DNA of 64,000 nt. Origin: Reichenbachiella sp. (GTDB lineage Bacteria; Bacteroidota; Bacteroidia; Cytophagales; Cyclobacteriaceae). The stretch is taken from contig NZ_JAWPMM010000001.1 of assembly GCF_033344935.1 (NCBI RefSeq), forward strand, positions 3,582,001 through 3,646,000, read 5' to 3'. A model generated the notes under the pieces. The model saw only the letters and a list, made by a program, of their open reading frames with translations, did no database searches and was not told where the DNA came from. A program made the position numbers and the translations under genes. Position 1 is the stretch's first letter, and each line of letters starts with the position of its first letter. Positions 28,269-37,415 of the stretch are shown here, in pieces.

Positions 28269-29693
28269 TTATTTTACCACATCGAGTTTCATCATATTGG
28301 TTCTTTCTTGCCAGTGCAATGGCATCGAAGCAGTGTTTATATACACATCTCCACTCTCAACCAAACCTTTACCTTTCAATATCTCTAATACTTCATCGAA
28401 AGTTTCGTCGATTGGCTTCTGTTTATCATAGAAAAAGCCCTTTACTCCCCAGATCAAATTGACCGTTTTAAGTAAATGCTTGTCGCTGGTGAATATGTAG
28501 ATATCCGCTTCTGGTCTGTTTTTCGCCAAACTAAAAGCGGTATAACCAGACTTTGTCATGCCAATAATCGCCTTGGCTCCTACAGACTTACTTAATTGAC
28601 ATGCTGATTTTACAAGCATATCATTTTTAGCTGTTTCGCTCTGATTGTCTTCCCAGAATTTATTGAAGACTACGCTAGCGCGATCTTCAATAGACAATAT
28701 ACATCTAGACATCGCTTCTACGGACTCAACAGGAAAACTTCCTGACGCAGATTCAGCTGAAAGCATAACCGTATCAGCACCATCCAAAATTGAATTGGCT
28801 ACATCATTGGCTTCCGCTCTCGTAGGACGTGGATTATCAATCATACTCTCTAACATCTGAGTAGCGATGATTACAGGCTTTCCGAGTTTGTTACATTTGG
28901 CCACAATTCGTTTTTGAATCATCGGCACATCCTCCATTAATACTTCCACTCCAAGGTCACCACGTGCCACCATGATAGCGTCTGTTGCGTCGATGATTTC
29001 ATCGATATCTGCCACAGCCTCAGGCTTTTCAATTTTAGCAACAATCTTAGTCTGCTTGCCTTTGCTGTTGATTATTTCTCTAAGCTCATGAATGTCTTTG
29101 GCATTTCTTACGAAAGAAAGTGCTACCCACTGCACATCGTGCTCGAGGCCAAATTCTAAATCTTCTCTATCCTTTTCTGTCAATGAAGGAGCGGAAATAG
29201 CTGTGTTTGGAAGATTGATGCCTTTTCTGGATTTAAGCATACCACCATGAACGACCTCAGTCGTTACGTCCTTTCCATCTGAAGAAGTCACTTTTAATTG
29301 CAACTTTCCGTCATCTACCAGAATCAAGTCGCCAGGTACGACATCTGTAGCCAAAGGCTTGTAAGTAGTACTCACTTTGTCGCTGGTACCCATCACATCC
29401 TCTGTGCTGATAATTAGCTGCTGACCAGGTATGATCTCCGCTTCACCATTCTCCATTTGACCGATTCTAATTTTCGGGCCTTGGAGATCCTGAAGCGTAC
29501 AGATATTGGTTCCTAACTCTTCATTAATTTCATTGATCATGTTGATCCTTTGTAAATGATCATCATGCGTACCATGGGAAAAATTGAGTCGAAAGACGTC
29601 TGCTCCAGCCTCAATCAATTGTATGATAACTTCCTTTTTCTCACTTGCCGGACCCAGTGTGGCAATGATTTTCGCCCGTTTCGATTGCATCAA
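28269..29693 (-). CDS. pyk: Pyruvate kinase
   Basis: A 474-residue pyruvate kinase, making pyruvate and ATP from phosphoenolpyruvate and ADP. Visible family marks: KIIATLGPAS at the N-terminus, FRLNFSHGTHDDH, the active-site lysine in KIVAKIEKPEAV, metal-binding MVARGDLGVE, and MLESMIDNPRPTRAEANDVAN. It follows an IPExxxVDY-family gene after 13 nt, a neighbourhood common in Bacteroidota. Confidence 0.96.
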   Translation of the reverse strand: MMQSKRAKIIATLGPASEKKEVIIQLIEAGADVFRLNFSHGTHDDHLQRINMINEINEELGTNICTLQDLQGPKIRIGQMENGEAEIIPGQQLIISTEDVMGTSDKVSTTYKPLATDVVPGDLILVDDGKLQLKVTSSDGKDVTTEVVHGGMLKSRKGINLPNTAISAPSLTEKDREDLEFGLEHDVQWVALSFVRNAKDIHELREIINSKGKQTKIVAKIEKPEAVADIDEIIDATDAIMVARGDLGVEVLMEDVPMIQKRIVAKCNKLGKPVIIATQMLESMIDNPRPTRAEANDVANSILDGADTVMLSAESASGSFPVESVEAMSRCILSIEDRASVVFNKFWEDNQSETAKNDMLVKSACQLSKSVGAKAIIGMTKSGYTAFSLAKNRPEADIYIFTSDKHLLKTVNLIWGVKGFFYDKQKPIDETFDEVLEILKGKGLVESGDVYINTASMPLHWQERTNMMKLDVVK

Positions 29694-29706
29694 TATGTGT
29701 GTTTGT

Positions 29707-30147
29707 TTAGAATAAAAAACTCTCTTTTTCCTTGATTTTATTCACATCCAATTTCACGATAGAGTCGATCTTTTCGGATCGTCTTAACGCTGAGAAGAGC
29801 ATTTCCAAATCGGAGGTTTCTTCAAACTCTTCTATCTTCAGTAAAAAATCAAAAGTTCCCAGAGACGGAACAAATAGTTTTTGGGTCATTGCAGTCTCAG
29901 TCACCACCTTGTTAGCCAGAAGGGTAAAACGTCGAAAATCATTTTCAAAAACAAAGTTTGAAACAATCAATTTTTCAGCATTTTTCAAATCCACTTCAAG
30001 ATCTGACTCTTTACTCAATCCAATGCCTAGTGCTTTGTTAATAGCCCACGAAACTGTATAGTCTTTGGATTGAGAAATGATACCTATCAGATGAAAATCA
30101 TAGCTATAATCTGCTTTTAGTTTTAGCTTCTTCACTGACCGGCTCAT
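29707..30147 (-). CDS. IPExxxVDY-family protein
   Basis: A 146-residue cytoplasmic protein matching a small Bacteroidota family that usually lies next to pyruvate kinase. In typical members the name-giving motif is IPExxxVDYFL. Here the aligned segment is VPSLGTFDFLLKI, so only Pro, Asp and aromatic positions are kept. It is probably co-transcribed with pyk. Biochemical function unknown; a link to glycolysis is inferred only from gene order. Confidence 0.75.
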   Translation of the reverse strand: MSRSVKKLKLKADYSYDFHLIGIISQSKDYTVSWAINKALGIGLSKESDLEVDLKNAEKLIVSNFVFENDFRRFTLLANKVVTETAMTQKLFVPSLGTFDFLLKIEEFEETSDLEMLFSALRRSEKIDSIVKLDVNKIKEKESFLF

Positions 30148-30206
30148 TGAAGGTCAAAATTGACAACATTTTCAATGAATTCAAACTTTCGTTGCAACTA
30201 TTAGTA

Positions 30207-31274
30207 CTAATCCAGTATTTTATTAAGAATAGGCAGCCTAATTGGCTTATTCAGTACAAATCGTTTGATTAAGTTTATTCGTACATTTCCAGGATTTTGT
30301 GTAATCAGTGAATGATCCAAGGGTGTATGATTCGTCATAAAGGTCTGTACAGTTGCTAATCCAATTTGAAAAGTCTTGCTATTGTAGCCCAATCCCACTT
30401 TTGTGGAGTAATTGATATTGAAGGTCAATCCATCCACATCATTCTGAGTAGCATCATCAGACTCCAAAACAGTAAAAGACCCTCCCAAGGCCATAGTAGC
30501 TACAATCGAAAAATAGAAATGCCGTGCCATGACGAATGTATGCCCATACCCTCCACTAATTGCTAAGTTCACTATTGTACTTTTTTTTATTTGATAGTTA
30601 TCAAAATAATCAGACTCTTTAGTGTTTGAAGGAATAAATGAACTATCTCCTTTAGAAAACATCATATTGTATTCCATGCCTATCAAAAATGAGCCGGCAC
30701 TTTTTTTCTGCCATTCATCCTGGGCAAATGCTGCTCTAAACGAGAACTTTCCACTGTTGAGTATGCGAACCAGATTAAAACTAAAATTTGTATTTCTCAT
30801 CTCTGGTCGAATCGGAAAAGAGCTGTCGGACAAATCCTGCGTGGTTGTTTCATGGGGGTTAGTCAAGTGATACCCCCTATAGGTACTCAACCATGCATCA
30901 AAGACGTATTTATCCAAATAATAATGTATCTGCGCATCTAAATATTTGGTTTTCCCTTTATCCTTTTCATCCCAACTATTCACAAACGGAAAATTCAGCC
31001 CTAGATTGAAAGTTGCTCTTCGATAGCTGACTCCTACCCCGATAATAAGATTTTCATTCGAAGCATACCTCAAACGCTCCTCGTATCTGGAATCTCTAAG
31101 CACATATCTCGAAAACTTCACTGAATTATAGAAGCGCGTAGTAAGATCTAATTTAGATGTATATGACGCTATATAATTGGTGTCCTGTTTATGCTCAAAT
31201 TCCTTGGTTGAATTATTCTGCGCAAAAAGTATGTGCCCTAAAATCAGAAAGCCTGACAGCATCAAATATTTCAT
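30207..31274 (-). CDS. DUF4421 outer-membrane-type protein
   Basis: A 355-residue exported protein. The signal peptide (MKYLMLSGFLILGHILFAQ) precedes a beta-strand-rich body with DTNYIASYTSKLDLTTRFYNSVKFSRYVLRD, the usual opening of DUF4421 proteins, which look like outer-membrane barrels. It follows the LytS/LytTR pair on the same strand with a 35-nt gap, so it may be a target or partner of that pair. Function unknown. Confidence 0.75.
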   Translation of the reverse strand: MKYLMLSGFLILGHILFAQNNSTKEFEHKQDTNYIASYTSKLDLTTRFYNSVKFSRYVLRDSRYEERLRYASNENLIIGVGVSYRRATFNLGLNFPFVNSWDEKDKGKTKYLDAQIHYYLDKYVFDAWLSTYRGYHLTNPHETTTQDLSDSSFPIRPEMRNTNFSFNLVRILNSGKFSFRAAFAQDEWQKKSAGSFLIGMEYNMMFSKGDSSFIPSNTKESDYFDNYQIKKSTIVNLAISGGYGHTFVMARHFYFSIVATMALGGSFTVLESDDATQNDVDGLTFNINYSTKVGLGYNSKTFQIGLATVQTFMTNHTPLDHSLITQNPGNVRINLIKRFVLNKPIRLPILNKILD

Positions 31275-31309
31275 AATCGAAAATATTCAAAAAAATCAAG
31301 CTTGAACAA

Positions 31310-32032
31310 TCAAAGAATCAAATCATTCAAAACTTCAAGAACTTTCTGCTTATAATGCCTCCCTATTGGAATAGTAACATCTCCTACCTCCGCTTCGGAT
31401 GAGGTGTAACCTTGTATCGCCTCAATGCGCACAATAAATGATTTGTGAATTCGAACAAATTGATTGACTGGCAAATTGCCCTCTAAGTAATTCATTTTAA
31501 GGTAGGTCAGAACAGTATCTTTTCTGGTAATAATTTTAACATAATCCTTAATACTTTCTACAAATAGAATATCAGCCAACAGCACCTTCTTCATTCGCTT
31601 ATCTTCACGAACAAAAATGTAATCTCTTGTTATTGTTTGGCTACCCACTTCATTCATCAATTTTGGATCGCTTACATAAGAGACGCTCACCTTCCCAACT
31701 GCTTTCATAAACCTTTCAAATGAAATCGGCTTGAGCAAATAATCAACGGCATCCATTTCAAACCCTTCTAGTGCAAAATCTCGATAGGCCGTTGTAAAAA
31801 TCACAGCCGGTGGATTGTTGAGAGATTTTATAAAATCAATACCTGTAATTTGAGGCATTTTTATATCAAGAAACATCAGATCAATACGTTCTGAATTTAT
31901 CAGATTGAAAGCTTGAATAGCATTTTCTGCTTTGCCAACCAGATTCAAATGATCAAGTCTTTGAACATATTTCTCCAATACATTAGCGGCCAGTGGCTCG
32001 TCATCTACTATGATACAACTAAGCTTTTTCAT
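31310..32032 (-). CDS. LytTR response regulator
   Basis: A 240-residue regulator. The receiver domain starts MKKLSCIIVDDEP with phosphoacceptor D56 (MFLDIKMP) and Lys in LLKPIS. The C-terminal LytTR DNA-binding domain (FVREDKRMKKVLLADILFVESIKDYVKI) follows. I start at ATG 32032 rather than the TTG nine bases upstream. The start overlaps the end of the kinase gene by 14 bp, so the two are coupled and act together. Targets are unknown; the DUF4421 gene next door is one candidate. Confidence 0.92.
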   Translation of the reverse strand: MKKLSCIIVDDEPLAANVLEKYVQRLDHLNLVGKAENAIQAFNLINSERIDLMFLDIKMPQITGIDFIKSLNNPPAVIFTTAYRDFALEGFEMDAVDYLLKPISFERFMKAVGKVSVSYVSDPKLMNEVGSQTITRDYIFVREDKRMKKVLLADILFVESIKDYVKIITRKDTVLTYLKMNYLEGNLPVNQFVRIHKSFIVRIEAIQGYTSSEAEVGDVTIPIGRHYKQKVLEVLNDLIL

Positions 32033-33056
32033 CGAGATCAATAATTAGTTCTACCTTATAGATTTCACTTGTTTGAATTATGTTTAGTTGGTATTGCTCA
32101 GGGTATTCTCTTTCTAGCCTTTTTCGTACATTCGACAAACCGATCCCAGATTTACCACCTGCATTTGCCGTTTTTTCAGCTATGTTGTTGCTCAAATTCA
32201 AATGTATTTTTTGATTTTCCACTTTTAAATGGAAATGAACAAAACACGCCTCAATACTATCCCCAGCGCCATGTTTAAAGCAATTGTCTACAAATGGAAG
32301 AAGAATTAATGGAGCAACCGTTACTTCGTGCAAATTGCCTTCTACTTGAAACTGAAGATCTAAGCGCTCACTATACCGTAGTTTTTCCAGGTTGATATAG
32401 TTTTCAATTAGTTCAATTTCCTTCTTCAAAGAAATCCTATCCACATTACATTCATAGAGCATGTAGCTCAACAGATCCGACAATTCTAATAAAGCTTGCG
32501 AGGTCTTAGGGGACTGATCTAATGATAAAGAATAGATGTTATTGATGGTGTTGAATAAAAAATGAGGATGGACCTGTGCTTTTAGATATTTAAGCTCGGT
32601 CTGAAGTTTTTCTTGCTGTAGCTGAGTTCTCATTTGGTAATCTTTGATCCAATGTGACATCAGATAAATAGCCGTACCTAAACCTACCACTGGATAGACA
32701 AACACCAAATTCCTAAACGCCGTACTTAAATCCCAAAAATCAGCTTTATCAAAATAGAGCATACTAATTGGGTAGGTAATATAAATATCCGTCACTCTGC
32801 GGGCAAAGGCAGCAAAGACTACCAGAATCACCAACCAAGCGGTAAATTCTAAATAGCGCTTTTTGAGTAAAAATCTCGGAATCAAGTAAAAGATCAAGGC
32901 ATACACCAGAAACATTTTGAGTGGCAAGCTGATCAGCTCTACAAGAAGTACGACCCCAAAATCTTCTCTAAAAAACTCTACGATGAAAATTTTGATTAGC
33001 AAATAGCCTAACCAAAACAAAACATGCCAAACCCACTCTTTCTTAAATTCTTGCAT
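32019..33056 (-). CDS. LytS-type sensor histidine kinase
   Basis: A 345-residue membrane kinase with four hydrophobic helices in the first ~130 residues and no large periplasmic domain. It carries the His_kinase motif QVHPHFLFNTINNIYSL (phosphoacceptor in HPHFLFN) and a degenerate ATPase domain with FVDNCFKHG and GIGLSNVRKRLE. It partners with the overlapping LytTR regulator. The input signal is not evident. Confidence 0.92.
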   Translation of the reverse strand: MQEFKKEWVWHVLFWLGYLLIKIFIVEFFREDFGVVLLVELISLPLKMFLVYALIFYLIPRFLLKKRYLEFTAWLVILVVFAAFARRVTDIYITYPISMLYFDKADFWDLSTAFRNLVFVYPVVGLGTAIYLMSHWIKDYQMRTQLQQEKLQTELKYLKAQVHPHFLFNTINNIYSLSLDQSPKTSQALLELSDLLSYMLYECNVDRISLKKEIELIENYINLEKLRYSERLDLQFQVEGNLHEVTVAPLILLPFVDNCFKHGAGDSIEACFVHFHLKVENQKIHLNLSNNIAEKTANAGGKSGIGLSNVRKRLEREYPEQYQLNIIQTSEIYKVELIIDLDEKA

Positions 33057-33178
33057 ATATAGAGGTACAAAGATGAAGAATTCACGACAATAGCACAGAC
33101 CACGAAGTACGCACTCCTACAGACAGCAGTCTAGCAACGTCTATCTAACGAATGTCGAAGACGAAAAACAATAATTGA

Positions 33179-33940
33179 TTAAAAGGAAACTAGTTCTGTA
33201 GAAGCATTCAAAATCGGTCCGAATATATCTCTCCCAACCATTTCCATCAACTCAGTCTTTCCGACTGGGTTATGCAATGGGATTGTTTTTACCATATTAA
33301 AATGATAAGTAGAAATCATTACTCCTGTTTCCAATTCCACCCATTTGTCCCAGCTAAATCTCATGCCTCCAATAGGTATAATTGACACCCAAAGTTTCCA
33401 GCTTGTCGGCCTTCCGTTTTGGTCAAGAATCCACAAATAAGAATCTCCTGGCGTTGACCCTCCGGATGTGTAAGTAACTAACAACGCTTTCTGCCCATGC
33501 CAGTCAACCACTCTACGCTCTGTTCCAGGGTCAAAAACTTTGCTAATTGGATTTAGCCAGAAAGAATCATTACACCAATATCTCCAGGCCCAATGACAAA
33601 TTTCAATCTTTTCTTCTTCGGTTAATTCATTATTTACTCCGACAATAACTCCCAATCGATTGTTTAAATCCAACAACACTTGATGCCCTTCATAAATAAC
33701 TTCCGTCAGATGCCTCTTGCGATCCCAGATATAGGTTCGATCATCATAGCCCCAACTCACAGCACCTGTATTTTGCCAGGCCTTGTCATTGATAGAAGTA
33801 AGCATTTTTTGAGCCAGCGTATCGGCTTCATCACCCAATTTACCTTCAGGTAAGCTCTCATCCATATATTCAAACAATAAGAAACAGGTTAAGAAAATAG
33901 CAAGAAGGGTGATCCAAAGTATTTTAAGCTTTTGAAGCAT
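33179..33940 (-). CDS. Membrane-anchored uncharacterised protein
   Basis: A 253-residue protein with one N-terminal membrane helix (about 7-25) and a periplasmic remainder rich in Trp (WGYDDRTYIWDRKRH, CHWAWRYWCNDSFWLNP). The strand pattern with a late WKLWVSIIPIGG loosely suggests a lipoprotein-carrier-like beta sheet, but I do not recognise a family with confidence. It begins 4 nt after the PqiA-like gene ends, so the two are an operon. Function unknown. Confidence 0.65.
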   Translation of the reverse strand: MLQKLKILWITLLAIFLTCFLLFEYMDESLPEGKLGDEADTLAQKMLTSINDKAWQNTGAVSWGYDDRTYIWDRKRHLTEVIYEGHQVLLDLNNRLGVIVGVNNELTEEEKIEICHWAWRYWCNDSFWLNPISKVFDPGTERRVVDWHGQKALLVTYTSGGSTPGDSYLWILDQNGRPTSWKLWVSIIPIGGMRFSWDKWVELETGVMISTYHFNMVKTIPLHNPVGKTELMEMVGRDIFGPILNASTELVSF

Positions 33941-33944
33941 TGGG

Positions 33945-34445
33945 TCAGTTGGTCTTTGGTTTGTCTATAGTAGTCATCTGAATCCCAAGAAGTGACAGGA
34001 TGCAGTAAAAAGCAAAATAGTTGAATCCTTCGAGTAGATTAGCCTCAATAGAACTATTAGATTGGGTAGACAAATAGGCCATGAATACACCTACCACAAA
34101 TACGTCAGCCATCGACCATTTTCCTATAATGAATACAAATCGGTATAATTTGGACTTAAAAGCGAAATTTTTAACCAAAAGAACAGCTAAAATGATCACC
34201 CCTTTGGTGAAAGGAATAATTACACTAAACAGGAAGATCAGAATAGCTACAAACTTGTTATTTGTGTTGTAAAGCGTATCTACCGTTTCTAAAATACTCT
34301 GCGTCTGTTCATAAAATGTAGTTTTTCCAATAATCGGTAATTCAGCTGAGATAACAACCTGAAGAATAGGCTTAGTAAGCCCGGGATACAGTAGGCACAA
34401 AGACACTATAGTGAGTATTAATGCTGCAATATTTCTCTTAAGCAT
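33945..34445 (-). CDS. PqiA-family membrane protein
   Basis: A 166-residue protein with four membrane helices. The motif IGKWSMADVFVVGVFMAYL is characteristic of paraquat-inducible protein A family members, which work with MCE proteins in lipid transport in proteobacteria. It is short, a single PqiA unit, and no MCE gene is nearby; instead it is coupled to the downstream membrane-anchored protein. Confidence 0.8.
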   Translation of the reverse strand: MLKRNIAALILTIVSLCLLYPGLTKPILQVVISAELPIIGKTTFYEQTQSILETVDTLYNTNNKFVAILIFLFSVIIPFTKGVIILAVLLVKNFAFKSKLYRFVFIIGKWSMADVFVVGVFMAYLSTQSNSSIEANLLEGFNYFAFYCILSLLGIQMTTIDKPKTN

Positions 34446-34658
34446 CGGGAGTTTATTTTGTAATTTTTGACATGAAGGTTAGGCTGCAAATAGTTCAGGA
34501 TATACAAGTATAAGCATATTATGACAATTGCCTACCCGAATTAAAATAGAACCATATTTATCAGATATAAGTGTCAATTTATTACTAATATTAATTTTTA
34601 TTCTTAAATTTTATATAGGACTCAATCAGCTACCCTAATTTAAAACTTGATATTCAAC

Positions 34659-36143
34659 ATGGATAAGTACGACGTATGCGTAATAGGCGGTGGACCAGCA
34701 GGGTATGCTGCAGCGATGAGAGCGGTAGATTTCAAAAAGAAAGTATTACTCATAGAGAAGAATAAGATTGGTGGTGCAGGGATTCACAATGGTGCACTTT
34801 CTAGTAAAACCTGGTGGGAATTGTCCCGAGAAGCTTTTGCACTTAGGTCACACTGTAAAGCCACTAATGTTCCTACACCGAAGCACAACTTTCAAATATT
34901 AAAAGAAGAGGTCAATAAAGCAGTAAGCAAAAGACGCGAGCTGTTGGAGCACCACATGCACAATATCAATCTCAATGCTGGAGCAGACTTGTTCCATTTC
35001 CGCCAAGGCATAGCCAAAGTGGTCGGGGAAAACGTGGTCGTAGTTCGCACGGAAGATGGTGAGTTTGAAATTGAAGCTGACAATATCATTTTAGCTACTG
35101 GAAGTCGACCAAGAAAATTGGACAACATTCCAATTGATGAAAATATTATACTGACTAGTGATGGTATTGAAAACCTGAAAGAATTTCCTAAAAGCATGGT
35201 GATTGTTGGAGCAGGAGTTATCGGGTGTGAGTTTGCTACGATTTTCTCCAACTTCGGACAAACCAAAGTGCACATGATCGATAAGGGCGATCGTATTCTT
35301 CCTTTCGAGGATGAGGACATTGTAAAAATCATCGAGCAAAACCTCGAAAGCAAGGAAGTACTGATTCATAGAAATTCCAAACTGATGGATATGAGAGTGG
35401 AAAATGGCATGGTCGTTTACACTTTAGAATATGAAAATGGATCAAAAGAAATTTTCCATGTAGAGAAAGCCTTAGTATCTGTCGGTCGTATCCCTAACTA
35501 TGAAAATCTACTCTCCGCTTCTGTGAAAATCAATATGGATAGCAGAGGTATTATTGATGACCTGACTCAAACATCTGTACCAAACATTTATGCTGTTGGT
35601 GATATCACCGCTGATATTGCGTTGGTGAATGTGGGTGAACTTGAAGGTCGATATTCTATTGAAAAGATATTTGGCAAGCCTGAAAAAGATCTGATTTATG
35701 AAAATATTTCAACGATCATGTTCTTAGCACCAGAAGTTGCCGGTGTAGGACTAAACGAGATCAGGGCACGCGAACAAAACATTCCTCATAAAGTAGTGAG
35801 TTTGGACTACAGCTGTATTTCCAGAGCTATTGCGATGCGAAATACCGAAGGTTTTATCAAGGTTATTGTGTCCAATGATGAAGAAATGAGAGTCCTTGGT
35901 ATGCGGGTAGTTGGAGAGCATGCATCCAGTTCGATTGAAGCTGTTGCCCTATTGATTTCTATGAACAAAGGAATCGAAGAGCTGGCCGAACTCATACACC
36001 CTCACCCTTCGATCATCGAAGGTATTCAGGAATGTGTACGTATGCTTCTCAACAAGTCTATGCTGAAGCCAGGCGTGCTTAGAGATGCTATGAGATGTAC
36101 CAGTTTTGAAAATGGTGAATTAAAAAATGTAGCGTTCGCTTAA
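34659..36143 (+). CDS. FAD-dependent pyridine-nucleotide oxidoreductase (SthA/Lpd-like, no redox disulfide)
   Basis: A 494-residue two-dinucleotide-fold flavoprotein. The FAD motif is VCVIGGGPAGYAAA, the NAD(P) motif is VIVGAGVIGCEFA, and a late FAD contact is IYAVGDI. The usual CxxxxC is replaced: GGAGIHNGALSSK has G41 and A46 where dihydrolipoyl dehydrogenase has Cys. The C-terminal dimer motif HPHPSIIE is kept. Without the disulfide it cannot act as lipoamide dehydrogenase. Soluble transhydrogenase SthA also lacks the pair, so NAD(P)H transhydrogenase is one possibility. Start is ATG 34659 (MDKYDVC); TTG 34647 is less likely. It overlaps the convergent photolyase gene by 4 bp. Confidence 0.82.
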   Translation: MDKYDVCVIGGGPAGYAAAMRAVDFKKKVLLIEKNKIGGAGIHNGALSSKTWWELSREAFALRSHCKATNVPTPKHNFQILKEEVNKAVSKRRELLEHHMHNINLNAGADLFHFRQGIAKVVGENVVVVRTEDGEFEIEADNIILATGSRPRKLDNIPIDENIILTSDGIENLKEFPKSMVIVGAGVIGCEFATIFSNFGQTKVHMIDKGDRILPFEDEDIVKIIEQNLESKEVLIHRNSKLMDMRVENGMVVYTLEYENGSKEIFHVEKALVSVGRIPNYENLLSASVKINMDSRGIIDDLTQTSVPNIYAVGDITADIALVNVGELEGRYSIEKIFGKPEKDLIYENISTIMFLAPEVAGVGLNEIRAREQNIPHKVVSLDYSCISRAIAMRNTEGFIKVIVSNDEEMRVLGMRVVGEHASSSIEAVALLISMNKGIEELAELIHPHPSIIEGIQECVRMLLNKSMLKPGVLRDAMRCTSFENGELKNVAFA

Positions 36144-37414
36144 TTTGAGTTGATCCCCGCTTTGTAAACTTCCAAAGCTCTTTTTCTTGCGAATGAATGA
36201 TCTACAATGGGTGGCAAGAATTCTGTCACCCATTTTTTTGTGTATTCCATTTTAGGGTCAAATTTTCTGAGTTGTTCTGAAGGATTGAAGACTCTAAAAT
36301 ATGGAGCAGCATCACATCCAGTTCCGGCTGACCACTGCCAATTGCCGTTATTTGATGAAAGTTCATAATCTAATAGCTTCTCAGCAAAATATGCTTCTCC
36401 CCATCTCCAATCAATCAGCAAATGTTTGCATAGAAAACTAGCTACCACCATTCGCACTCTATTGTGCATATAGCCTGTTTCATTCAGTTGACGCATGCCA
36501 GCATCAACCATTGGATAACCTGTCTCTCCGTTCTTCCATTTCTCAAAATCATTTTCATCATTTCTCCATTCAATACCGTCATACTTGGATTTGAAGTTTT
36601 GGCCTACGACATCCGGAAAGTGATATAAGATCTGCATAAAAAACTCCCGCCAAACCAACTCACTTAAAAACACCTTATCCTCAGACTTGAGTTGATGTAT
36701 AACTTGCCTGATACTAACTGTACCAAATCTCAAATGCACACTCAAATAACTGGTAGCATCCTTCGCGGGAATATCTCTGCTGCTTTCATAGTCATCTAGC
36801 TGAGACAAATCGTATGGTCTTACCTTGATCGTACTTCGCGTGAAACCGAGTGATTCCAAACTAGGAAATTCAATATCCAAAGGATGAAATCCGCTTTTAT
36901 CAATTTTTGGTAAGATTTTACATGGATGGGATTGGTACTTTTCCAGCCACTTATTTTTGTATGGTGTATAAATGGTATAAGGTTTTCCATCAGAAGGTTT
37001 GAGCACTTCATTTGGATGAAAAACCACCTGATCTATAAAAGAGTGAAATTCTACTCCATGCGAAATCGCTAGTTGCTTGATCGACTCATCTCTTTGGATT
37101 GCGTATGGTTCGTAGTCTTCATTGACATAAATGCTTTTAATTGAATACTCCTTCATCAACTCTTCCCACACCTCCCGTGGGGTGCCTATCCGAACACATA
37201 AAGAGCTCCCAGCTTTTTTCAATTGAATATGAATATCTGCCAACGAATCATAAATGAATGACACTCGTGCATCATTGTTTGGCAATTCAGACAAAATTTG
37301 TTGATCAAAGATAAATACTGGCAATACCTTTTTTCCTGATTGCATGGCATGATAAAGGGCAGTATTATCCTCCAATCTCAAATCTCTTCTTAGCCATAGT
37401 GCGACTAGTTCCAT
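36140..37414 (-). CDS. phrB: Deoxyribodipyrimidine photolyase
   Basis: A 424-residue class I photolyase-type protein that repairs UV pyrimidine dimers using light and FAD. Family marks: N-terminal LWLRRDLRLEDNTAL, FAD-site GETGYPMVDAGMRQLNETGYMHNRVRM and CKHLLIDWRWGE, and the W-rich NNGNWQWSAGTG. Length is a little short of the E. coli protein. It is the last gene of a minus-strand cluster with SDR-DUF2867 and SRPBCC genes, 1 bp after the SDR stop. A pure photoreceptor role (cryptochrome) cannot be excluded but is less likely. Confidence 0.92.
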   Translation of the reverse strand: MELVALWLRRDLRLEDNTALYHAMQSGKKVLPVFIFDQQILSELPNNDARVSFIYDSLADIHIQLKKAGSSLCVRIGTPREVWEELMKEYSIKSIYVNEDYEPYAIQRDESIKQLAISHGVEFHSFIDQVVFHPNEVLKPSDGKPYTIYTPYKNKWLEKYQSHPCKILPKIDKSGFHPLDIEFPSLESLGFTRSTIKVRPYDLSQLDDYESSRDIPAKDATSYLSVHLRFGTVSIRQVIHQLKSEDKVFLSELVWREFFMQILYHFPDVVGQNFKSKYDGIEWRNDENDFEKWKNGETGYPMVDAGMRQLNETGYMHNRVRMVVASFLCKHLLIDWRWGEAYFAEKLLDYELSSNNGNWQWSAGTGCDAAPYFRVFNPSEQLRKFDPKMEYTKKWVTEFLPPIVDHSFARKRALEVYKAGINSN

Positions 37415-37415
37415 A

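Noticed and set aside
28261-28281. TGTGGTAA/TTACCACA hairpin at the pyk stop codon
   Set aside because: It overlaps the last codons and no T-run follows on the minus strand, so I do not call a terminator.
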